The notes below the pieces were generated by a model that worked only from the letters and a program-made list of their open reading frames with translations, searched no databases and was not told the origin of the DNA. The position numbers were made by a program, and so were the translations under genes. Shown here one piece after another: positions 56,313 to 64,000 of a stretch of 64,000 bases of DNA; position 1 is the first letter of the stretch, and each line of letters opens with the position of its first letter. Source of the stretch: Flaveria trinervia (Eukaryota; Streptophyta; Magnoliopsida; Asterales; Asteraceae); the NCBI GenBank assembly GCA_025506515.1, contig CM046453.1, positions 124,001-188,000 of the forward strand. The letters are read 5' to 3'.

Positions 56313-58852
56313 TGGCCCATCACCCGTTTTCCATCACGCATGTAGTTGGGGTATTGCTCACTGGTCCATACAGAAAGTGAAACATAAAGATAAAAGTTTA
56401 CAGAACAGACAAGGCATACAGTAAAAAGAACAAACAATATTCGTTCATATAGTTGATGTGTGCTCGTATATATAGTACAGAGTTGTATTTTACAGAAAAA
56501 GAGTATTTTCATATACAACATATAGAAAGTACTTATTACTTATAAAACTAGAGCTCACTCAGCAACGCTGACTTTTATACATTTTCAGTTGGCAGATAAT
56601 TATTGCTGAGGATGGCACGAGGGTGAAGCTACTCGGCAGGAAAAGTCTGACATCCATTCGTACTCTGTGTTGCTGTTGTTTTGTAATGCATATAAACAAG
56701 TCTTTTGTAAACAGTCAATGATGATGTATTGCTTAACATCAATGTTTTAAATGAAGTGAATGGTTTTTGATAAATTATTTCCGCTGCTTAAGCTTATTTA
56801 ATTGTAATGTTTAATATTTTAATTGCTATGATTGACCAACTGTGAGGTTCCGGGACGGGGCCTTACATTGAAATAATATTAAATATCATTAATCATTGAA
56901 CATTACAAGACAAATAAGTCCATACAATACAAAATCTTTAAACAAAGAAATAACATATTTAGTTAAACTAGGTCCAAGTCTTATATGAGCACGAAAAGAA
57001 ACCTAAAGTATTACACCTGAAACGTGTTAAAAATAAAGGGTCAACAATAATGTTGGTAAGATTTTCATAATTTTCAATACAGAAATATATAAAAGATGGC
57101 AATTCATGTCATAGATTAGTGAACAAAGTAACTAGGGATGTAAGACAGAATGCATAATCAAACCTTGACAGTTTTACAAGTTTCAAACGTTTTACAAGTA
57201 TATACGATTAGCTAAGTGTACTTGGATCAACCAAGTAGGCTTGTCAGGCCCATAGATCTTTGACGTCGCCAGGCTAGCAATAGTTAATGATTATACATAT
57301 AATCGACATTACATGGTAGCTACAAATATCAACTAACCACAACATACAAGTGAATTGCCATAAGTTTACAAGAATCAAACGTTTTACAAGTGCAATGATT
57401 ATAAGGTAACATGTTTCACCTCAAAGCATGAAAATATGAAAAAGGGGTATAGAAATACTCACATGGAAAATTCACAAGTATAGTGGTGGTTGTAGAGTAC
57501 ATAAGAAAACTTGAATGTTAAGAGTCAAAGGTGATGTCCTAAATGATAAAAAGAACAATAACTTGAGGTTGGAATTCATTATAAGAAATTAGGACGTAAA
57601 TAGGTCAAAACAGCAGCACAAGACAGAAGGTTGTGAAATGCGAACTTATCTAGTGAAGGCTATTGTTGACTTGTCCGATTGATTTTGAAGACGTATAAAT
57701 TATCGTTGAAAATTTAATTCAATGAGCTTGATGTTGGAGTCTGATTTTACTCAAATTTAGTTTGTTATGATCAAGTTATGGTCGGTTAAAGTAAGATTAT
57801 ATTCTGCCAGAATTGTAATAAGGCACTTATGTGCACTTTTAAAATCATTAAAGCATGAAACGGGTTAGAACATTTTATAATGTCAATATATGATATATTA
57901 GTCTTCATTTTAGTTATAAAAATATTCTAAGACTTTTGCATAGCCATCATTTAGAACAATAATCTTGTGAAATAACCGAATGTGGCGGTATAGCCGTCCA
58001 TATGCAAACGAGATTCTTTGTTTATGTTAGTGTATTGTTAGCTTGATTTAGAAATGTTAGTGATTTTATAAGGTTAGCGATTATTAAAATATTAATGATC
58101 AAATGATAATGATTAAAATAAAAAAATATTTGGCAGAAGAAAGAACAATAGTAAGAACATAAAATCATGAGAACAATTAAATGTTAGGATGATTAAAATG
58201 TATAATATAAAAGCAATAAAAGATTACCTTAGTATTAAGAATTCTTGAAATTTCTTGTAAAATAAAATTTTGCAAATTGATCATAACCAATGGATGAAAG
58301 GAAAATATAATATTTGATTTTTAGAGAATGAGCAAATAAAAAGTGAGGCCTAAGCCTTGCTTTTATACTTGAGGTTAGGAGGAGGTAATGAATGGTGTTA
58401 ATGGTGATTTATAAGTCTTTTAAAAGGAGGTTAAGATTTTGAAATAAATATAAGATTAAATAAAAAAATAGATAAAAGAATAATTACAATTTATTTTCTT
58501 ATAAAATCTTTATAATTTATAAGACTTGTAACTTTATAAGTTTATTAAAATTCATTTTATAACTTTATAAGTTCTAATAAGTCTTTTCCATTTAGTTATT
58601 TATTGTAAAATGATAAATAAAGATTTTATTTTTTATGAAAAACATTTATTTATTAAATAAATAAATTATTATTCTTTGTTTAAATGAAAAATGAATAAAA
58701 CAATTTTCAATATTGCTTAAATTGCACATTTAACGCGTTTGATTCAATAAAATAAATATTAAAAAATTTAAATATTAAAATTTCCATCGTATGAAAGTTT
58801 AAAGTGAGTTCGGGTTTGGTTTCATAATTTTGAAATTCGACGAATGTTACAG

Positions 58853-58880
58853 CCTCCCCTACTTTAAGAAATTTCGTCCC
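58853..58880 (-). other. Gypsy-C polypurine tract
   Basis: On the minus strand AAAGTAGGGGAGGC directly precedes the LTR start TGTAACATTCG, with a GGGACGAAATTT word just upstream, the usual 3' arrangement in plant chromovirus-like Gypsy elements. Confidence 0.8.
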
Positions 58881-60027
58881 GAAATTTAATCTCGAGAAGA
58901 CTAATTTCGAGGATATGAGGAGACTTGGATTTCATTTCACGTTCGCAAGTGAACTCTTGGAAGCGTTTAAACTCAACGAGAATAATATAATGTTTTGATG
59001 TGCTTAAGTTTGTTAAGTTTTATAGTTCATAATTTCATGTATTCCTTGGCATAGGGTACAAGATTATTAATTTAGAATTTTTAGTTGATAACTTTTGTAT
59101 TTTAAAAGATTCAAGACGGTTAGGAAGGTTTTGTCATGAGTGAAACACCAAATATTAGATCCTCGGCTTAACGAACATGAGAAATAAGTTCAAGATGCTT
59201 TTGGATGGGATATGAATTTCATAAGAGATTCTCAAACAAATAACTTTAATGGGTTTCTAGATGATTGATTCTTGTTTACTTATGTCATTGAGGTTTCAAA
59301 GTTGAATTAGTTAAATTTGATACGTGAATTGTGTTTGTTAAGATTAATGGTTCAGTTCAAAATAAAAGTAACATTGAGATGAGGTTGCAGAATAAGTGCG
59401 GTTTGGAAGGGAAGACATTCCAAAAAAATATTATTAAGGGTCGTTAAGAGAATCGGGTAGTGAGTATTAAAATCCAAAAGTCAAGATCAATGATCAAACG
59501 ATTTAAAGTAACAAGATGTTTTGGGTGTAACGTTCGGTTTACAAACCAAAGCATTACGTTGACTTATCAAAGTATTAGGTCAACTACAAAGCGGACACTC
59601 ACCCCAAGGGTTTCCAGGTAAGGTAAAAGGATCCATCGGTTGATTTGGATTTATATGAATACTTTCCTAGACAGAACACCTCAAGATACAGGCATCACGC
59701 TCTTCCAGCATTACATATTTCAAGTTATAGGACATAGACTTTGACGAGACTTGAAAACCACAAATAACAATTCAAAACTCATTTTGAAAACCATTTGATT
59801 TAGGCACCTAATGCCTTAGAATATGATTTAAAGTTCGCGTGTGCGTTGATAAGATTCAAAGTATAAGAATAAGCACGTAAGGCATATAATCATATAATCA
59901 AGTATAAACACATAAGGCACATAAAATCCTATCTAAGAATATAAAATATATGAGAGGACTCATGTGTAATGGTACTTAGTTATAGTTTAGATCATTTCAT
60001 TTCTAATAACCTAATTCCCTATAACCA
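58881..60027 (-). other. Gypsy-C internal region, non-coding
   Basis: This is about 1.15 kb with no coding signature on either strand. Much of it matches the reverse complement of 48430-49305, which shows that it is a family feature and not random decay. Confidence 0.7.
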
Positions 60028-60041
60028 TGGCTCTGATACCA
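60028..60041 (-). other. Gypsy-C primer binding site (tRNA-iMet)
   Basis: On the minus strand TGGTATCAGAGCCA. The LTR start TGTCACACC that should follow within a few bases is replaced by the Cassandra element. Confidence 0.85.
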
Positions 60042-60156
60042 ATTCTTATGACACCCTACACATATCCCACATCGGCCGTGGGTAGGAGAGATTCTTGGTT
60101 CATAAGGAATGTCTGGTCTCTAATATCAACAATGTGTTTTGGGCGTATTGGCTGTG

Positions 60157-60232
60157 GATGAGATGAGAACTCCACAGTTAAGCGTGCTCAAGTGGGAGCA
60201 ATCCAGGGATGGGTGACCTCCTTGGGAAGTTG
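60157..60232 (+). promoter_or_regulatory. 5S rRNA-like pol III promoter region, Cassandra 5' LTR
   Basis: AGAACTCCACAGTTAAGCGT, an A-box-like GCGTGCTCAAGTGGG and the C-box-like GGATGGGTGACCTCC followed by TTGGGAAGT follow plant 5S rRNA in order and spacing. It is not a 5S gene: the 5' third does not match and it is embedded in an LTR. In Cassandra such sequence is known to act as a pol III promoter. Confidence 0.85.
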
Positions 60233-60537
60233 TCACCCGGGCAACCAAAAGCAAATCCGTGAACTCTTCGTGCACAAAGCGGACAATATTGTTGATGCGA
60301 GGGGCTAGGTGTTACAAAATGGTATCAGAGCCACTCCTGTGTCATTCAGGGTGTGAGACATACCTCACCAAGGATGGTGACTTCTCGGGCTTATCGAGCA
60401 AGATGAGTCCAAACAGGGGGTGCTTATGACACCCTACACATATCCCACATTGGTCGTGGACAGGAGAGATTCTTGGTTCATAAGGAATGTCTGGTCTCTA
60501 ATATCAACAACGTGTTTTGGGTGTATTGGTTGTGGAT

Positions 60538-60612
60538 GAGATGAGAACTCCATAGTTAAGCGTGCTTAGGTGGGAGCAATCCAGGGATGGGTGAGCTCCC
60601 TGGGAAGTTTTC
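60538..60612 (+). promoter_or_regulatory. 5S rRNA-like region, Cassandra 3' LTR
   Basis: This is the second copy of the 5S-like block, with AGTTAAGCGTGCTTAGG and GGATGGGTGAGCTCCCTGG. It has one change in the C-box relative to the first copy. Confidence 0.85.
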
Positions 60613-60684
60613 ACCCGGGTAACCAAAAGCAAATCCATGAGCTCTTCGTGGGCAAAACGGACAATATTGTTGATGCCAAGGGCG

Positions 60685-62905
60685 GACGAATGTGAAACGA
60701 TTGTGCATAGCACATGAAACTAATTAAGTTGAAATAATATTAAATATCATTAATCATTGAACATTACAAGACATATAAGTCCATACAATACAAAAGCTTC
60801 AAACAAAGAAATAACATATTTAGTTAAACTAGGTCCAAGTCTTATATGAGCAAGAAAAAAACCTAAGTATTAAACCTGAAACATGTTAAAAATAAAGGGT
60901 CAACAATAATGTTGGTGAGATTTCCATAATTTTCAATACATAAATATATAAAAGATGGCAATTCATGTCATAGATTAGTGAACAAAGTAACTAGGGATGT
61001 AAGATAGAATGCACAATCAAACCTTGACAATTTTACAAGTTTTAAACATTTACAAGTATATACGATTAGCTAAGTGTACTTGGATCAACCAAGTAGGCTT
61101 GTCAGGCCATAGATTTATGACGTCGCCAGACTAGCAATAGTAATGATTCTACATATAATCGACATTACATGGTAGCTACAAAGATCAACTAACCACAACA
61201 TACAAGTGAATTGTCATAATTTTACAAGAATCAAACGTTTTACAAGTGCAATGATTATAAGGTAACATGTTTCACCTTAAAGTGTGAAAATATGAAAAAG
61301 TGGTATACAAATACTCACATGGAAAACTCATAAGTATAGTGGTGGTTATAGAGTACATAAGAAAACTTGAATGTCAAAAGTCAAAGGTGATGTCCTAAAT
61401 GATAAAAATAACAATAAGTTGAGGTTGGAATTCATTACAAGAAATTAGGACGTTTAAAGATTGCTAAAAACTAAAGGTAGATTGAAAAAGGACTATTGCA
61501 TCAATTTTAGATTTTGGACAGAATGTTTGGTATGTGTTTGAACAGGTTTTAAAAATAGAAAACGGTTTCATAAAATTATAAAAATTTATAGTTGACTAGT
61601 TCAAAGTCTCCCGGACAACTGTCGTGTAGAAACATTTTTATGAAAGATTTGTAAATAGGTCAAAACAGCAGCACAAGACAGAAAGTGCTAAATGTGCACT
61701 TATCTTTTGAAGGCTATTGTTGACTTGTCCGATTGATTTTGAAGACGTATATATTATCGTTGAAAAGTTAATTCAATGAACTTGATGTTGGAGTATGATT
61801 TTACTCAAATTTAGTTGTTATGATCAAGTTATGGTCGGTTAAAGTAAGATTATATTCTGCCAGAATTGTAATAAGGCACTTATGTGCACTTTTAAAATCA
61901 TTAATGCGTGAAATGGGTTAGAACATATTATAATGTCTGTATATGATATATTAGTCTTCATTTTAGTTATAAAAATATTTTAAGACTTTGGCACAGCCAT
62001 CATTTAGAACAATAATCTTGTGAAACAACCGAATGCGGCGGCATAGCCGTCCATATGCAAACGGGATTCTTTGTTTCTGTTAGTGTGTTGTTTGCTTGAT
62101 TTAGGAATGTTAGTGATTGTTATAAGGTTAGTGATTATTAAAATATTAATGATCAAATGATAGTGATTAAAATAAAAAGAGATTTGGCAGAAGAAAGAAC
62201 AATAGTAAGAACATAAAGTCATGAGAACAATTGGATGTTAGGATGATTAAAATGTATAATATAAAAGCAATAAAAGATTGCCTTAGTATTAAGATTCTTG
62301 AAATTTCTTGTAAAATAAAGTTCTTCAAATTGATCATAACCAATGGATGAAAGAAAAATATAATAGTGAGACTTTTAGAGAATGAGCAAATAAAAGTGAG
62401 GCCTAAGCCTTGCTTTCATACTTAAGGTTAAGAGGAGGTTATGAATGGTGTTAATGGTGATTTATAAGTCTTTTAAAAGGAGGTTAAGATTTTGAAATAA
62501 AATAAGATTAAATAAAAAATAAATAAAAGAATAATTACAATTTATTTTCTTATAAAATCTTTATACTTTTATAAGACTTGTAACTTTATAAGTTTATTTT
62601 AAAATTCATTTTATAACTTTATAAGTTTTAATAAGTCTTTTCCATTTAGTTATTTATTGTAAAATGATAATAAAGATTTATATTTTTTATGAAAAAGATT
62701 TGTTTATAAAATAAATAATTATTATTCTTTGTTTAAATGAAAAAATGAATAAAACAATTTTCAATATTGCTTAAATTGCACATTTAACGTGTTTGATTCA
62801 ATAAAATAAATATTAAAATATTTAAATATTAAAATTTCCATCGTATGAAAGTTTAAAGTAAGTTCGAGTTTGGTTTCATAATTTTGAAATTCGACGAATG
62901 TTACA
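60685..62905 (-). repeat. Gypsy-C 5' LTR
   Basis: It lacks its outermost roughly 45 bases (compare 54614-54660) but is otherwise complete to GAATGTTACA before TCAGT. It retains the roughly 187-bp segment lost from the other copy and shows the empty solo-LTR site at about 60730. Confidence 0.85.
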
Positions 62906-62910
62906 TCAGT

Positions 62911-63227
62911 CGCACGACTGAACCATGTCAGTCGTACGATTGACAAACCCTAAACTATAAATACCACCTAATTCTTGGAAAAATAGAACATTTGAAGAAT
63001 TTCGACTCATATCCGTACCCTAGCCGTCCAGAGACTCCAGAGAACCTGTTCCAACTTCATAGTTCGCAGTTGATCCCGTCCTAATCATTCTTAACGTTTC
63101 CTTAATCGTTAGATTGATCTTAACTGCGTTCTCACATATTGTATTGCCAATCAAATAGGATTCCACACTATTTGATATGGTTTCACGCATTATCAGTTAG
63201 TACTCTGTACGTACTCGATCCCTAACA
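62911..63227 (+). repeat. Copia-D 5' LTR, right part
   Basis: The LTR continues after Gypsy-C, with palindromic GTCGCACGACTGA and CAGTCGTACGATTG near 62908-62942, a TATA box, and the end CCTAACA at 63227. Confidence 0.8.
62956..62963 (+). promoter_or_regulatory. TATA box of Copia-D LTR
   Basis: TATAAATA sits about 270 bases before the LTR end, a usual place for the R-region start of a plant Copia LTR. It lies just downstream of the CGCACGACTGA palindromes. Confidence 0.6.
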
Positions 63228-63229
63228 AG

Positions 63230-63241
63230 TGCTATCAGAGC
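63230..63241 (+). other. Copia-D primer binding site
   Basis: TGCTATCAGAGC lies two bases after the LTR. It is a Met-type PBS with one difference from TGGTATCAGAGC. The leader from here to 63663 is non-coding and again contains many CGCACGATTGA-like words (63455-63640). Confidence 0.8.
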
Positions 63242-63663
63242 TTTGGCTCTTGATTTTGCGTGTGATTCGATCAGTTTCGGTGTAAAATTCACGTTTTTCA
63301 TTCAAAAACACCATCTTTTTTAGTAAAACAGTGTTTTCGACCTCTCCAGATCTAAAAGTTCACGTTTTTCGGCTTACGCAGATTAGGGTTCGTGAAAAAT
63401 CTTATTTTTATGTCAAAGTACCAAAAACCTTCGAATTTTCAAAAGAGCAGCCTCCCGTCGCACGATTGAACTCAGTCGCCCATCCATTTGTACGACTGAA
63501 CAATCCCATTCGCATTGTCCATCCGCATTTGTCCAATCGCACTGCATTTTTCCAATAGCACGATTGACTCATCCACATTTGTTCAATCGCATGATTGACC
63601 CATTTGTACCTCTCCATTCACACGAGTGAATAAGTCTCAGTTTGAAGTTCAAAGTTTATAGAG

Positions 63664-64000
63664 ATGGAAGATCAGTACTCAGCGTTTACTGCCGGTAGGG
63701 ACTCATGGATCCAGAACCTTTTACTTCTGGAAAATGAAATTGAGAATCACAATAAGCCCCCTAAACTTATAAAGTTAGATGATTACCCACAATGAAAGCA
63801 AAGTTTAGATCTCTATCTTAATGGAGTTGATCCCAACCTTTGGGAATCTATTGAGATGGGTTATAGCATGTCGGTTGGTGCTGATGGTGTTAAACTTACC
63901 TTGGGTGGTGTGACTGATAGCCAGAAGGTGAAGTACAATGCTGAAAAGAAGGTGTATGCTTTGTTGACTCAGTCGTTACCAAAAGACATGATCCTTTTTA
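63664..64000 (+). pseudogene. Copia-D gag, N-terminal part
   Basis: The gag starts MEDQYSAFTAGRDSWIQNLL and continues past KPPKLIKLDDYPQ, LYLNGVDPNLWESIEMGY and KKVYALLTQSLPKDMI to the window end. This is the DUF4219/UBN2-type capsid start of plant Copia elements. A TGA at 63793-63795 sits where the family has Trp (YPQW), so a single G-to-A-type change truncates it at codon 44. The rest of the element lies beyond the window. Confidence 0.8.

Larger units (their letters stand above)
54699..56867 (+). mobile_element. Tekay-type solo LTR
   Basis: This single 2169-bp LTR runs from TGTAACACCCGG to GGGGCCTTACA with a perfect duplication TTGAA (54694-54698 / 56868-56872) and no internal region. The empty site, AATTAAGTTGAAATAATATT, is visible at 60720-60740 in the other Gypsy-C LTR. 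It has the same start, end and CATGCGCC arrays as the Gypsy-A LTR but is clearly a different family. Solo LTRs arise by recombination between an element's two LTRs. Confidence 0.9.
54614..58852 (-). repeat. Gypsy-C 3' LTR (split by solo LTR)
   Basis: The pieces are 54614-54698 and 56873-58852. It starts TGTCACACCCCGACC and ends CGACGAATGTTACA. Relative to the other LTR it lacks about 187 bp after TTAGGACGT (57599), which correspond to about 61453-61648. Confidence 0.85.
60049..60684 (+). mobile_element. Cassandra-type TRIM
   Basis: This short terminal-repeat element has a 5' LTR 60049-60316, Met PBS TGGTATCAGAGCC at 60320-60332, a PPT-like AAACAGGGGGTGCT at about 60410-60424, and a 3' LTR 60427-60684 that lacks its last dozen bases. 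Both LTRs contain a 5S rRNA-like segment, the hallmark of Cassandra. It has no coding capacity. It lies exactly between the Gypsy-C PBS and LTR; the truncated right end fuses to Gypsy-C LTR sequence whose own first roughly 45 bases are gone. Confidence 0.85.
54614..62905 (-). mobile_element. Gypsy-C, internally reduced Gypsy element
   Basis: This minus-strand element has a perfect duplication TCAGT at both ends and LTRs of about 2.1-2.2 kb. Its internal region is only about 1.2 kb (58853-60046) with PPT, leader and PBS but no gag or pol. It is therefore non-autonomous. The LTR and PBS context are related to Gypsy-B, which could have been the helper. It contains a Tekay-type solo LTR and a Cassandra element. 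Confidence 0.85.

Noticed and set aside
60157..60612. Genuine 5S rRNA genes
   Set aside because: Only the part around the internal promoter resembles 5S, and it lies within the two terminal repeats of a TRIM with PBS and PPT between them.
63230..63241. tRNA gene fragments at the many TGGTATCAGAGC sites
   Set aside because: They are primer binding sites a few bases from LTR ends; no cloverleaf surrounds them.

Overview
This is a gene-poor, repeat-dense stretch of a flowering-plant nuclear genome. The evidence is plant LTR retrotransposons with initiator-Met or Asp tRNA primer sites, a chromovirus of the Tekay/Del type, a Sirevirus-like Copia with an env-like third ORF, and a Cassandra element carrying 5S rRNA-like sequence. 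The style of the Copia third ORF and of the Gypsy proteins reminds me of Asteraceae (lettuce/sunflower/tansy relatives); that placement is inference and the species cannot be read from the window. I found no convincing intact host gene.

Left block (1-41749) is one nested stack. Copia-A (minus strand, 242-2122 plus 34462-41749) is the oldest. Its 3' ORF was hit by Gypsy-A (plus strand, 2123-34456, Tekay type; TSD AGATT/AGATC). Gypsy-A was then hit twice. Copia-B (minus, 5505-17851, Sirevirus-like, TSD CAAGG) entered gag beside the zinc knuckle. A gag-only, tRNA-Asp-primed element, LARD-A (plus, 18249-29719, TSD GCACC), entered the segment just before reverse transcriptase. The 5' LTR of LARD-A was in turn hit by Copia-C (minus, 18347-25933, TSD GAAAT), a gag-only Copia with a tandemly duplicated leader and gag. 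A partial Tekay-type LTR (1-241) also interrupts the Copia-A 3' LTR at the left edge.

Middle block (41750-48430) is AT-rich and mostly low copy in appearance: a MITE-like element, a decayed Copia pol relic and a candidate non-autonomous Helitron (47504-48403). Two short ORF-like segments there cannot be assigned.

Right block (48430-64000) is a second stack. Gypsy-B (minus, 49306-53371 plus 5' LTR from 53372) carries a nonsense-riddled gag-pol. Its 5' LTR appears to be interrupted by Copia-D (plus, about 54341 to beyond 64000). The Copia-D LTR holds Gypsy-C (minus, 54614-62905, TSD TCAGT), an internally reduced relative of Gypsy-B. Gypsy-C contains a Tekay-type solo LTR (54699-56867, TSD TTGAA) and a Cassandra TRIM wedged at its PBS/LTR boundary.

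Every coding region is broken by stops, frameshifts or deletions, so nothing here looks autonomously mobile. The most interesting signals are non-coding. Most of these families carry their own short motif array in the LTR, leader or pol-ORF3 spacer. LARD-A also has a 422-bp perfectly identical LTR tract abutting a clearly diverged one, which suggests LTR-LTR gene conversion.
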